Positions 25,397-34,455 are shown, counted from the first letter of the stretch. The stretch: DNA of 64,000 bases from Paenibacillus durus ATCC 35681 (GCF_000993825.1 NZ_CP011114.1:3100001-3164000), one strand, 5' to 3'. Notes: generated from the letters alone by a model not told the origin. Program-made: numbers and translations.

Positions 25397-26149
25397 CTAA
25401 CGGACCTCCCTCCTGTTGAACCAGAGCGTACCCAAGACAGCAAATACAACGGCCGTTATAATTCCAAGCGCAATTGCTATAGAAATATAAATGGGGTTCA
25501 GCAAAGGACTGCCCGGCTCCAATAACATACCATTGGCATGAAATCCGAATATAGGTTCCAACGCCCGAATGGGCCAAGACCAGGGATTGATTATCCAAGA
25601 CGATCGTTCAGCCATAAGAATTCCGGAAACAAGTCCAATAAATCCAACAGTGATGGTAAGTCCGAAACCAAAGACATGCGCCAGCCACATCATGATCGCC
25701 ATCTGTCCGAGTCCCGCAAGCCAGGCAACCAAAAATCCGGAAATCAATTTTCCCCAGGGAATTGGCCCTAATGCCACCCAAACATTTAATATAAATACAA
25801 ATATCGCAAACAGAGCGCCGGCCAACAGAATGTGAATCACCAAGGTCGTCAATTTGGCAACATACAATTTTCCCGGTTTATGCGGATACGTGTTAAGCAC
25901 CTTCCATGCTCCAGAACGCCTTTCGTAAGAGACGGCGAGAGCAACCAAGAGGATGATACCAAAGGGAAGGGCAACAGTAGACCACCAGTTATGGACATTT
26001 AACAGGATATAGACCCATTTAACGCCTTCAGGAATCATAAAATTAAAAATCATCTCGGCCAAGGCTATAATCAAGGGACCACAAACAATCAACCAAGGCG
26101 TCACCGTTCTGCGGTATTTCATCCATTCTGAAGAAACATAGGCTTTCAT
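25397..26149 (-). CDS. Lantibiotic immunity ABC permease (LanG-type)
   Basis: The 250-residue permease has the family motif SSEWMKYRRTVTPWLIV at the start, RRSGAWKVLNTYPHKPGKLYVAKL in the first loop and NPWSWPIRALEPI near the end. Its ATG overlaps the LanF stop (4 bp), so LanF and this permease are made together. Confidence 0.85.
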   Translation of the reverse strand: MKAYVSSEWMKYRRTVTPWLIVCGPLIIALAEMIFNFMIPEGVKWVYILLNVHNWWSTVALPFGIILLVALAVSYERRSGAWKVLNTYPHKPGKLYVAKLTTLVIHILLAGALFAIFVFILNVWVALGPIPWGKLISGFLVAWLAGLGQMAIMMWLAHVFGFGLTITVGFIGLVSGILMAERSSWIINPWSWPIRALEPIFGFHANGMLLEPGSPLLNPIYISIAIALGIITAVVFAVLGTLWFNRREVR

Positions 26150-26883
26150 CGGTACATCCCTTCTTTCCCGCTTTCCACATACCGCATAAAAATAGCCTCA
26201 AGATCTTCTCCCTCGCTCTGATTAAGCAAATTTTCGAGCGCACCCTGATATTGAATACGGCCTTGGCTGATTATTCCTACTTCTTGCACGATTTGCGCGA
26301 CTTCGCTGAGAATGTGACTGGAAAGGATGACCGTAATGCCGTGTTCCGTAAATGAATGAATCATAGCGCGCATTTCGCGGATTCCGAGCGGATCAAGCCC
26401 ATTGGTCGGTTCATCCAGAATCAAGAGCTTCGGATAATTAAGCAGGGCGATAGCGATGCCGAGACGCTGCTTCATCCCGAGGGAATAAGCGGCGCTTTTC
26501 TTTCTGCGGTCAACCCCCGCAAGTCCGACAATGTTAAGAACCTCGTCAATCCGCTGTTCCGGCAGGCCAAGCAGACGCTGGTGGACCTGAAGATTTTCCT
26601 TACCCGACAGATGACCATATAGAGCCGGCGTCTCGATCAACGCGCCTACGAAGGCAAGATTTTTCCTTGTCCAAGGTTCGCCGAACATCTCGATACTCCC
26701 CGACGTCGGATGCAGCAAACCAACAAGCATTTTAAGAATGGTCGTCTTCCCTGCGCCGTTTGGGCCGAGCAGTCCATAGACGCATCCCTTTGATATTTTC
26801 AAGTTGACATCCTTTACGGCATCTTGTTTTCCAAACTGTTTGGTCAGAGCCTTTGTTTCAACAATCGACTGCACCGATTGCAT
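26146..26883 (-). CDS. Lantibiotic immunity ABC ATPase (LanF-type)
   Basis: The 245-residue ATPase (BcrA/MutF/EpiF family) has an intact Walker A GPNGAGKTT, signature YSLGMKQRLGIA, Walker B LLILDEPTNGLD and H-loop SSHILSEV, with GALIETPALYGHLSGKENL, a segment typical of lantibiotic/bacitracin immunity ATPases. It is the first gene of the immunity-regulator transcript, directly behind the repeat-bearing promoter. Confidence 0.92.
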   Translation of the reverse strand: MQSVQSIVETKALTKQFGKQDAVKDVNLKISKGCVYGLLGPNGAGKTTILKMLVGLLHPTSGSIEMFGEPWTRKNLAFVGALIETPALYGHLSGKENLQVHQRLLGLPEQRIDEVLNIVGLAGVDRRKKSAAYSLGMKQRLGIAIALLNYPKLLILDEPTNGLDPLGIREMRAMIHSFTEHGITVILSSHILSEVAQIVQEVGIISQGRIQYQGALENLLNQSEGEDLEAIFMRYVESGKEGMYR

Positions 26884-26927
26884 TGCTGCATCTCCCCTTT
26901 TCTCTTGATTGTGCCTTCCATATCCTC

Positions 26928-26982
26928 ACTATACGATCCAGTTCTTACACCCCTTTGAAGAAATACTTACAAAAGTCTTACA
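26928..26982 (-). promoter_or_regulatory. Response-regulator direct repeats and promoter for the lanFEG operon
   Basis: On the minus strand TGTAAG occurs at 26982, 26971 and 26949 (5' ends), spaced by 11 and 22 bp, so all sites face the same side of the helix. A TATAGT -10 (26928-26933) lies 10 bp after the last copy, which therefore overlaps the -35 position. This is the usual layout of an OmpR-family activator site. The neighbouring LanR-like regulator is the obvious candidate. Confidence 0.6.
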
Positions 26983-27082
26983 TTTTTGCTCAAAATAAAT
27001 GCTCCTAACTTTGTAGGAATGGTGCAGTGCATCACCTCCAAAGTAAGGAGCATTTAACAAGCAAAATATAAGTCCTGGTCCG

Positions 27083-28429
27083 TCAGGCAATTAAAAACGG
27101 GTAATCCCATATCGGCTCTGTGGTTGAGCTTAAGGATAATAAGAGCAGGGCGATTCCCGCCGTTCCATCCAACAGACCGGCTTTATCAATGCCGTTCATG
27201 ATTTCCAGGTCGCGGAAGCCCAAGGGTGATTCCGGCTCATAATACCGCATTATTGAATGTAAAAGTCGCTCAATATAACCTAGGAAACGTTCCTCATCCA
27301 CATCCTGAGCCATTCTGACTGTCAACTGCAGCAATCCGGATAAGCCGTGGCAAAACGTCGGACCATCCAAATTCCATTGCTCTTCAGTACGTGAAAAGAT
27401 GGAGTCAAACCCCCGGATTCCCCACTGACAGAGTGAATCGTCTTGAAGGGATTTTCCGGCCAGAAATAAAGAACGGGCCACGCCGGCAGTTCCGTAGCAC
27501 CACGCGTCTCTCGTCTGCTCGGACACTCCATCATGTACCGTTTCCTGCTCAAAGGAAACAGCGCTGGGCCAGAAAAGTCCATGCTCTCCCATCTCCGCAT
27601 ATTCAATTAACCAATTGGATGCCCTCCGTATTGCATCTCTTTGCCCCTTCACTTCCACACCTTTCTGAAGCGCAAGGCTCATAAGAGCGAGAGGGCCGGG
27701 AATACCGTGGGATAAGCCGCAATTAAAAGAACCATGGGGATATTTCCTTTTACTTTCTTCTGTAAACTGATGCTTTTGCGGAACATACCATCCCGGAACG
27801 GTATATCCTTCAACCTCAATGGGATATGTTAATTGGACGAGATATTCTAATATTCCGGTCAATGATAAAGCTGCCTTGTCACTATGTTTTATCTCAAGCA
27901 AGTAGCGGCCTGTTCCCGTAAGCCCCATGACCACGTCATAATCCGTGGGGGAGACACCTTCCCCTTCCGTTTCAGTATGTTTGATTTCATTTAATGCGGT
28001 CCAAACTCCATCGGCAATCCGTTCATTCAGTTCCGTTAAAAATCCGGTATACCGAGTTCCATTACGCGATGCGGACATGACGGCAAAAGCTGCGCCTGCC
28101 AATCCGCAAAACATGGACATGTTATAATAGCCGCCTGTTCTCAAACCTTCCTGCAGGGCAAGAAGATGAGAATGAGCAACTAAATCCCACCCCTCATCGG
28201 GGCATTGACGGTCCCATTCCGCAAAAAGAAGAATGATACCCGGATATCCGGCGGCCAACGCAGCATCATCCCATGGATGGCCCCCTAATATGGAAAGGTT
28301 GCCTGGAGCCGTCACAATCTGTTTTACCCGCTGCGGATCTTTCAATCGATTCGTTAATTCCAGACTTAAATTTCGAGCCTCTTCAGCCTTTGTCGTGAAA
28401 CCGCCCCAATTTCTGTTCTGCACTTCCAT
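27083..28429 (-). CDS. lanC: Lanthipeptide cyclase LanC
   Basis: The 448-residue cyclase forms lanthionine rings from dehydrated Ser/Thr and Cys. The (alpha/alpha)-barrel repeat motifs GLSHGIPGP, WCYGTAGVAR and FCHGLSGLLQ hold the zinc ligands (two Cys, one His) and the catalytic His. The final LLDGTAGIALLLL is the last G-x-AG repeat. It is encoded after lanT with 14 bp between them and a GGGGGAG site. Confidence 0.93.
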   Translation of the reverse strand: MEVQNRNWGGFTTKAEEARNLSLELTNRLKDPQRVKQIVTAPGNLSILGGHPWDDAALAAGYPGIILLFAEWDRQCPDEGWDLVAHSHLLALQEGLRTGGYYNMSMFCGLAGAAFAVMSASRNGTRYTGFLTELNERIADGVWTALNEIKHTETEGEGVSPTDYDVVMGLTGTGRYLLEIKHSDKAALSLTGILEYLVQLTYPIEVEGYTVPGWYVPQKHQFTEESKRKYPHGSFNCGLSHGIPGPLALMSLALQKGVEVKGQRDAIRRASNWLIEYAEMGEHGLFWPSAVSFEQETVHDGVSEQTRDAWCYGTAGVARSLFLAGKSLQDDSLCQWGIRGFDSIFSRTEEQWNLDGPTFCHGLSGLLQLTVRMAQDVDEERFLGYIERLLHSIMRYYEPESPLGFRDLEIMNGIDKAGLLDGTAGIALLLLSLSSTTEPIWDYPFLIA

Positions 28430-28443
28430 TCGTTTTCTCCCCC

Positions 28444-30312
28444 TTATATGATGTTGGAATACCTCTCATTTCTTAATGCCTGCCTGATATAAGAATCAGC
28501 TTGCAAATGATACAACTTGGAGTATTCCCCACTATTATCCATAAGCTCCTCATGGGTTCCCATCTCAACGATCCGGCCTTGCTGTAGAACGGCAATTTTA
28601 TCGGCGAAGGTTACAGACGACAATCGGTGAGAGATAAAAATTCCAATGCGGTCTTTAACCAGTTCATGAAACCTTTCAAATACTTCGCGTTCGGCTTCCG
28701 GATCGAGGAACGAGCTTGGTTCATCCAGAATGTAAACGTCCGCGTCTCTCATAAACGCTCTTGCGATGGCCACACGCTGCCATTGTCCGCCCGACAGTTG
28801 GTAGCCGTCCTCGAACCAACGGCCAAGCTGGGTATCAAACTTTTTGGGCAGGTTATCGACGAAAGCATCCATTCCCGCATCTGTAACTGCCTGCCATAAT
28901 TTTTGCTCGTTGTCGATTTCACCAATGTTTCCATATCCGACATTGTGGCGCAACGGCATCTCATATTGGACAAAATCTTGAAAGACAGCCCCAATTCGAA
29001 GCCGGTACGCGGAGAGGTTGTAATTCTGCACCGGTTGGCCGTTAATCAAGATTTGACCGTTATTTTCCGAGTACAACTGCATCAATAACTTAACGAGGGT
29101 CGATTTCCCCGATCCATTGTGGCCAACAATAGCCAGGGTTTCACCCCGGACCAGGGAGAAGTTGATTTGCTCAAGGGAAAACCGATCATTCCCCTCATAA
29201 CCAAAAGAAACATCGCGAAATTCTATGCTTTCAATTTTGGAAAGAGTTTGTCGTTTATCTTCTTCAGGTTCATCTCGCTCAGCGTCATTCATATAATCCG
29301 AATCCGCATGAATATCGAGAAACGAAAATAACTGCTCAATATAAAGATTGCTTTGACAGAGACCCAGTACTTGTTGAACAATATTTTGCGATTTGCTTTG
29401 AAGCTGCGCAATGGCCTGAATAATCCCTACAACATTTCCAACAGGAATCTGCCGCTTATAAGCGGAGCGAAAGGCCAACAGAATGGTCCCTGAAGATGCG
29501 AACAGATCAATGAACTGGAAAAAGACCGAGAGCCGCGCCTGTTTGCGAGCCAATTGTTTGTCTTCCCGAAAAAAATCTTCAACGATTCCTTTGTATTTCG
29601 CTACAAAATAAGAGCCCAGGTTATACAGCTTAACTTCCTTAAAGGAGCTGTCCCTCGTAAGCAGATAGCTCAAATACCAGGATGTTCTGGACCGGTCTGC
29701 CCGCTTCCACATTGTCAAAAATTCCTGTTGGCCAAATCTCAAAAAGGAGAAAAACGAAGTGGCGGGAATGAGAATAAGCAGCAGGGCCACCCACCATTTC
29801 CAGGCGATTAAAAAAGCAGAAACCGATATTAAAGAAACTATACCGCTTATAATCCCGAAAATCTGTTTGGCAATCTGAAAGGGGCGGTACCCTGAATCGT
29901 TTTGTACTCTCTTTAATTGATCCTGAACTTTCGCATTCTCAAAATCGGTCAGAGTCAAGCGTGCTGCCTGTTCCATTACCATGACATTAATCGAGTTGGA
30001 AAGCTTGGCTCTAAACAGTGTTTCCGCATAATCTTGCAAAGCGGAAGCCAGGAGCGTGAACAGGCTCACGCCTATAAAAAAGATGAAGCCAGCCACTACC
30101 TCTTGCCAGCTTGCGGAAATGCTATTAATTAATTGCTGTGTTGCCCGGATCGACAAGACAGGCAGCAGCCCCTGTATAAGATTGATCGCTGTAATGACGA
30201 GCAGATTTAACGGAGAAGCCCTCCAAAGCAATTGAAACACCCGCGGCCAATAGCGGAACGAGCGGATTACATTTGGAACGCTGATCATATCCGTATTTTG
30301 TTCGAGAGGCAT
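28444..30312 (-). CDS. lanT: Lanthipeptide ABC exporter LanT (no peptidase domain)
   Basis: The 622-residue half-transporter has an N-terminal six-helix membrane domain and a C-terminal ATPase (Walker A GHNGSGKSTLVKLL, signature LSGGQWQRVAIARAF, Walker B VYILDEPSSFLD, H-loop FISHRLSSV). It lacks the N-terminal C39 peptidase of class II LanT, so the leader must be removed by another protease, as for NisT/SpaT. The ATG at 30312 has AAAAGGGG 8 nt upstream and follows the lanB stop closely. Confidence 0.92.
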   Translation of the reverse strand: MPLEQNTDMISVPNVIRSFRYWPRVFQLLWRASPLNLLVITAINLIQGLLPVLSIRATQQLINSISASWQEVVAGFIFFIGVSLFTLLASALQDYAETLFRAKLSNSINVMVMEQAARLTLTDFENAKVQDQLKRVQNDSGYRPFQIAKQIFGIISGIVSLISVSAFLIAWKWWVALLLILIPATSFFSFLRFGQQEFLTMWKRADRSRTSWYLSYLLTRDSSFKEVKLYNLGSYFVAKYKGIVEDFFREDKQLARKQARLSVFFQFIDLFASSGTILLAFRSAYKRQIPVGNVVGIIQAIAQLQSKSQNIVQQVLGLCQSNLYIEQLFSFLDIHADSDYMNDAERDEPEEDKRQTLSKIESIEFRDVSFGYEGNDRFSLEQINFSLVRGETLAIVGHNGSGKSTLVKLLMQLYSENNGQILINGQPVQNYNLSAYRLRIGAVFQDFVQYEMPLRHNVGYGNIGEIDNEQKLWQAVTDAGMDAFVDNLPKKFDTQLGRWFEDGYQLSGGQWQRVAIARAFMRDADVYILDEPSSFLDPEAEREVFERFHELVKDRIGIFISHRLSSVTFADKIAVLQQGRIVEMGTHEELMDNSGEYSKLYHLQADSYIRQALRNERYSNII

Positions 30313-30327
30313 TCCAGGCACCCCTTT

Positions 30328-33300
30328 TCATTTCCTATGTTTCCAATATTGAAGCAAACCGTCCAATGTATGAGCTGCAAAAGCCAACGATTTTTTCTCC
30401 AATTCCTGATTAATTCCCAGTAGACGATTAAAATGCAAATGCATCATACTGGAAATGATGTTGGGGGTATTATTCCATAAACGCTGATTGAGATGCTCAT
30501 CCTGCATACGTATAGCATATTTTCGCAAGGCATCGGAACGTTGTGCGAATGATTGCAGAATCACCTCGCCTTCAGGCCGGTTTCTCAACTCATTCCAGTG
30601 CTCTGAACCAAGGATGTTCATTAATTCACGGCGCCAGGTCCGATAATCTTTACGGTATTCATTTTTATCAATCATTCCATTAAGCAGATCCAGCTGCTCA
30701 GAGTAGGTCAAGCCGAATTGATTCATAATATCGATCGCACTAATGGAGGCGATTATATAATTAGGCCAGTCTGTTCCTCCATAGCGAAGCAATCGGATCA
30801 ACGGTACAGAGGCACAGCTGTCCGCAAAAAACACCTGCTCGGCATCGGAAATCAAAGCCGGTCCGCCGTAACGTCCCACCTCCCGCTCATAGGTGTCCAA
30901 TAGCAACTTTTGAATCAATCCCTCCCGGACACAAAGCTTTGACCAATCATGAAGAGCCGGCATCAGCTTTTCAACCAATGTTTCCGGTTCTCCCTTGAAT
31001 CTGAGGCGTATGTGGGGCGCCGGGTCTTGATATCTCATGAAAAACCATTGGTTTGCATACTTTTTTTGTATCATCGTTTCCGCAAACTCATAGATCGCGT
31101 TAACGATAAATTCATCCTGGCGATCTTCGCCTCCGTACAGCTTCGCGAAAATCCAATTGCTTCCCGGCAGCTTCATCTGCTCTTCCTTGGGACATGTTTT
31201 GACTAGCGGGGATACCGGCTGGTAACGAATTGCTCTCTCTTTTTTCTCAAGCTGAAACACACATTCCATGTTGTAATTGCCCGCCGCTCCGCTCACCTGT
31301 CTATCCTCGAAGGAGAGTACCATTTCATGAAGAACGACTTGTTTATTCGCCAGCAATTCTTTCCTCACTTCATCGACGAATTCCGCATTGTCCAAATCCA
31401 GCAAGATACGATGATCTGTGAATACCATATACACATAACGGGGAACCGACCATTCTCGCTTCCATATTTCAAATCGCTTATACCATTCTTTGTCATCTCG
31501 AACCTGTTTAGGGGAAGAGAAGGTGGACAGATACAAGTTCCATTTAGCCGGCGAAAGGATCGTCCGGCCGTAGCGTAAACGAGGCAAAAACACCGATTGC
31601 TCCAGAGGGCCCCACTCAAATGGCTGCCAGAAACGGACCCCTTCAAAGGAAAGCTCCCGCATAAACCGGTAGATATGAGGAGCTTGCTGGAAATTTAACA
31701 TATGCCCGGCCGTAACGACTATTTTCTTTCCCAAAGAACGCGATTTCAAATAAAGCCGATCATGTGTGGCACAGACAAGGATGTCATCCACAGTTAACGG
31801 GATTTTCCCTACAGCGCTGTTCGTGCCTATGGAAATTTCATATTCCCTAAGACAGGAAGTAAGCATCACATTGGCGATTCTTCCGTTTTTCGGTATGAAA
31901 GCAGCCTCAGCAAATATCGTTTCAGGCTGATATTGTTGTTGACGATTTTGGATGTCCTTGATCGATTCGTGGATCTCCTCATCAAACATATCAAGAAAAC
32001 GTCCAAAGGTAGCCCCTGCTTCAAGAGAACCCGGATTGGGACCAACAACTAACAGATAATCTCCGCGATCAAGAGCCTCCGGTGATGACGCCAGTACCTC
32101 CATATAAATCTCAATTGATTCCGGAGCCTCGTTGACGTCCTTGTCCCTATCAATAAGCTGGTCTATGAGCTCATCCGTCAATTCCAATTCCATTTGCCGA
32201 TGCAGCAAAGCGCCTGCCACTTTTTCCATGATCAGACGCTGCCGTTCGAGAGCTTTTCTTGGCTTTGTAGTCTTTTCTTCATGGCTAGTCATTTGAGGAG
32301 TCAGGTAGACAGGCGGAACGCCGAGTCCCGTCTCTTCATTCAGCAATTCCAGAATAGGCACATCACAGCAATCGCCGTATTTCTCCAGAAAGCGGTCATG
32401 GTATTCTTTGATATGCGCAAATCCTGCTTCAGACTCGGAAAGCAACCATAAGATCTCGCCAACTTTTGCCGCTTCTTCGCCGATGGATTCATGGAGTTCA
32501 ATGTTTTGCCTGGAAAGAGCCAAATCCACTTGTACGGCAGATTTAGTCTCTCCGTATTGCTTCATATATTCCGTCATTTCCTGGTAGATCTCCAAACCTT
32601 CTCCCAGGGAACAATCATCATATTGCCGGATCAAGGACTGAACCTGTGTCAGCATCCGCTTTTCTTCATCGACACCTTCCAGAGGCTCGAGTCGCTCCAA
32701 AAGATATTCCAAAGGAGAGGGAACAGTTAAAGGCGGACGAAGTTCGCTGATGAGAAACTCCTTTGAAAACAATGTCCATACAAAATTCGTGATGACTTGT
32801 TCGGCTGCTTCCTGTCCTTCTTGATACAGGCTGGTTAGTTTATGTACTAAATCCGCAAATAAAATAGGCTGTGCCGCAAATTCCAGCGCAGTCATAGCGG
32901 GAGGGGTAGCCCGAACCGATATTTTGTCATCCTGACTGTTTTCAACATTTTGAGCTTGCCCGGTGAGTGTTGGATACAGGAATTCAATCCGGCTGCCGGT
33001 ACACTGAACAGCATGGTTTCGCGTCACCCGAAGCTGCCTGACCACATCCAACCGCTCTTCCAAACGGTGTACTACAAATAATAGCCATTCCATATCTGGA
33101 CGTGTGCGCTTTGTATAATATTCGGGAGGATTCAAACGAACATCGGTTTTTTCAGCCAAATGACCGGCGGTCACACCTGCAAACAAGCCAAATGGAGTAG
33201 GACGAGTCGACATACGGGAAAGATACTTTAACACACTCGAAGCCACCTGCTTTGTTTTCCGCTCATCCGATCGGTTTACCAAATGAGGCAAAGCTTCATA

Positions 33301-33504
33301 TAACCTCGGACTTGCTACTGCGATAGCTTCCTTTACATAGCTGTTATCAAGCAGTTCACGTAAAGACTCTATATAATAGTCTCCTCCTTGAATCTCGCGG
33401 AACGAATTGAGCGGTAATAATGGCATACGCATCATGAAAAAAGGAAGGGGAGCAAATAACGAGCTTGTTGCAGTGACCGGTTTATCGCTAATTATATGAG
33501 CCAT
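30328..33504 (-). CDS. lanB: Lanthipeptide dehydratase LanB
   Basis: The 1058-residue enzyme dehydrates Ser/Thr in the precursor by tRNA-dependent glutamylation and elimination (class I). The N-terminal glutamylation domain includes VASPRLYEALPHL..KYLSRMSTRPTPFGLFAG, and the C-terminal elimination domain includes NWIFAKLYGGEDRQD..WFFMRYQDPAPHIRLRFKG and ERE(V)GRYGG. Length is normal. The ATG at 33504 is chosen for its GGATGGAG site; the ORF start 24 codons upstream lacks one. It follows the second lanA gene. Confidence 0.95.
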   Translation of the reverse strand: MAHIISDKPVTATSSLFAPLPFFMMRMPLLPLNSFREIQGGDYYIESLRELLDNSYVKEAIAVASPRLYEALPHLVNRSDERKTKQVASSVLKYLSRMSTRPTPFGLFAGVTAGHLAEKTDVRLNPPEYYTKRTRPDMEWLLFVVHRLEERLDVVRQLRVTRNHAVQCTGSRIEFLYPTLTGQAQNVENSQDDKISVRATPPAMTALEFAAQPILFADLVHKLTSLYQEGQEAAEQVITNFVWTLFSKEFLISELRPPLTVPSPLEYLLERLEPLEGVDEEKRMLTQVQSLIRQYDDCSLGEGLEIYQEMTEYMKQYGETKSAVQVDLALSRQNIELHESIGEEAAKVGEILWLLSESEAGFAHIKEYHDRFLEKYGDCCDVPILELLNEETGLGVPPVYLTPQMTSHEEKTTKPRKALERQRLIMEKVAGALLHRQMELELTDELIDQLIDRDKDVNEAPESIEIYMEVLASSPEALDRGDYLLVVGPNPGSLEAGATFGRFLDMFDEEIHESIKDIQNRQQQYQPETIFAEAAFIPKNGRIANVMLTSCLREYEISIGTNSAVGKIPLTVDDILVCATHDRLYLKSRSLGKKIVVTAGHMLNFQQAPHIYRFMRELSFEGVRFWQPFEWGPLEQSVFLPRLRYGRTILSPAKWNLYLSTFSSPKQVRDDKEWYKRFEIWKREWSVPRYVYMVFTDHRILLDLDNAEFVDEVRKELLANKQVVLHEMVLSFEDRQVSGAAGNYNMECVFQLEKKERAIRYQPVSPLVKTCPKEEQMKLPGSNWIFAKLYGGEDRQDEFIVNAIYEFAETMIQKKYANQWFFMRYQDPAPHIRLRFKGEPETLVEKLMPALHDWSKLCVREGLIQKLLLDTYEREVGRYGGPALISDAEQVFFADSCASVPLIRLLRYGGTDWPNYIIASISAIDIMNQFGLTYSEQLDLLNGMIDKNEYRKDYRTWRRELMNILGSEHWNELRNRPEGEVILQSFAQRSDALRKYAIRMQDEHLNQRLWNNTPNIISSMMHLHFNRLLGINQELEKKSLAFAAHTLDGLLQYWKHRK

Positions 33505-33544
33505 TTTAACTCCATCCTTTGTCAAATGATAGATTATGATAAAG

Positions 33545-33574
33545 GAAGAGGAGAGAGAACCATAGCCCCTCTTC
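33545..33574 (-). promoter_or_regulatory. Hairpin between lanA2 and lanB
   Basis: GAAGAGG (33545-33551) can pair with CCTCTTC (33568-33574). It is preceded on the minus strand by TAAGACCGATGAAGAG, closely matching the sequence before the hairpin after lanA1, so it was duplicated with the precursor gene. It is likely an mRNA-stabilising or leaky terminator element. Confidence 0.45.
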
Positions 33575-33604
33575 ATCGGTCTTACAGGTTAATGAATTAG
33601 GCAA

Positions 33605-33745
33605 TTACCAGCACAAGTAACAGCTGTTACATAGGGTAGCTGTTGGACAGCCTTGTGTACAATAAACTGTATCCGTTCGGGGTTCAACTTTGCTGCTGCT
33701 TTTTAAAACTTGAATGTCCAACTCAAAGATATTTTTGTCTGCCAT
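33605..33745 (-). CDS. lanA2: Class I lanthipeptide precursor, short core
   Basis: The 46-residue precursor starts MADKNIFELDIQVLKSSS. FELD is the FNLD-type box recognised by LanB and LanC, and KVEPR before the core is a typical class I leader-protease site. The predicted 23-residue core starts TDTVYC and contains CTQGC, PTATLC, NSC and a C-terminal YLCW. It has five Cys and six Ser/Thr, allowing up to five rings. Unlike nisin-type peptides, no Ser/Thr lies four residues before the first Cys, so ring A must differ. The ATG has GGAGATAG upstream. Confidence 0.88.
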   Translation of the reverse strand: MADKNIFELDIQVLKSSSKVEPRTDTVYCTQGCPTATLCNSCYLCW

Positions 33746-33811
33746 TGCCTCTATCTCCTTTAACAAGCTTGAAGTCACAATAACAGCATATGCAGCATGA
33801 AAGAGGGGAAA

Positions 33812-33839
33812 GAAGAGAGATAACGGATTATCTCTCTTC
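33812..33839 (-). terminator. Hairpin after lanA1 (leaky terminator/stabiliser)
   Basis: Perfect 12-bp arms GAAGAGAGATAA / TTATCTCTCTTC around a 4-nt loop, followed on the minus strand by TTTCCCCTCTTT. Placed after the first precursor gene, it fits the semi-terminator that makes lanA transcripts more abundant than lanB. Confidence 0.65.
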
Positions 33840-33857
33840 TTCGGTCTTATCAATTCA

Positions 33858-34022
33858 TTAACATGGCGATTTGTAAGTACAATTAAATGCGCAGCTGGTA
33901 CACAGGGTAGCTGTAGGATTACAGCCTGGTGTACACGCAAATGCACTTGTGACTTGGGGTTCAACTTTGCTGGCGCTCTTTAAAACTTGAACGTCCAATT
34001 CAAAAATCTTTTTGTCTGCCAT
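33858..34022 (-). CDS. lanA1: Class I lanthipeptide precursor, nisin-like A/B rings
   Basis: The 54-residue precursor is short and easily overlooked. The leader MADKKIFELDVQVLKSASK with FELD and VEPQ is nearly identical to that of lanA2. The predicted 31-residue core starts VTSAFACTPGC and goes on NPTATLC, TSC, AFNC and a TYKSPC end. Ser3, Cys7, Thr8-Pro-Gly-Cys11 reproduce the ring A/B lipid II-binding pattern of nisin and gallidermin. AGGAGG lies 8-9 nt before the ATG. It is the first gene of the cluster and is presumably highly expressed. Confidence 0.9.
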   Translation of the reverse strand: MADKKIFELDVQVLKSASKVEPQVTSAFACTPGCNPTATLCTSCAFNCTYKSPC

Positions 34023-34293
34023 TGTTGTTGCCTCCTAATAATATTTATTTTTAAAATACGTGCTCTGAAGGAACATCGTATCTTAAATCATGTGGAACCT
34101 ACCCTGCTGCTTATTACTTGTACCGTTAACTACAATGAAATAGTATCATGTCCGAAATTGAAAAATAACGTAATATCAGGCAAAATAAGGTTGCTTATTT
34201 ACGCAATTTTACATATTAATAGAATATTTCATCATTACGACTTTCGTTGCATCATTGTAGATTTCATAGCGCGCAGATGAACATCCACTTCCA
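34023..34293. other. Upstream region of lanA1, no gene seen
   Basis: About 270 bp of AT-rich DNA that must contain the lanA promoter on the minus strand. I see the AGGAGG site (34031-34036) but no unambiguous -35/-10 pair and no copy of the 11-bp-spaced TGTAAG repeats found before lanF. Confidence 0.5.
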
Positions 34294-34368
34294 TCAAACT
34301 AATGGTTTCTTGGCCGGATTCCGCAATCCGGAAGCATCAAGAACAACGACGGTTACGCGTGAAGTCAT
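34294..34368 (-). pseudogene. Truncated start of a putative tyrosine recombinase
   Basis: An ATG behind AAAGGAGGATTTTTTT encodes MTSRVTVVVLDASGL followed by RNPAKKPLV and a stop. The 'VVLDASG..NPAKKP' pattern resembles the N-terminal lead-in of phage integrases before the SAM-like domain, but the rest is gone. Its leader hairpin is shared with the 41.3-kb copy and, in design, with the intact integrase at 58.0 kb. Confidence 0.35.
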
Positions 34369-34455
34369 AAAAAAATCCTCCTTTGCCTCTACCTGTTTTT
34401 GCAAAACAGATAGTTCAAAAGAGGATCTCTCGCAGGAAATCCTATGCGAAAAATG
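34369..34455 (-). promoter_or_regulatory. Terminator/SD-sequestering leader hairpin, copy A
   Basis: ATCCTCTTTTG-type arm (34416-34426 on the minus strand) pairs with CAAAGGAGGAT (34375-34385), enclosing an inner 11-bp stem CTATCTGTTTT / AAAACAGGTAG. The 3' arm contains the Shine-Dalgarno and runs straight into T7-ATG. It can both end transcription and hide the ribosome site. The sequence recurs at 41296-41360. Confidence 0.65.

Noticed and set aside
33605..33964. 119-codon ORF as one protein.
   Set aside because: The first 73 codons are an out-of-frame reading of lanA1 and its hairpin; the true gene is the 46-residue lanA2 starting at 33745.
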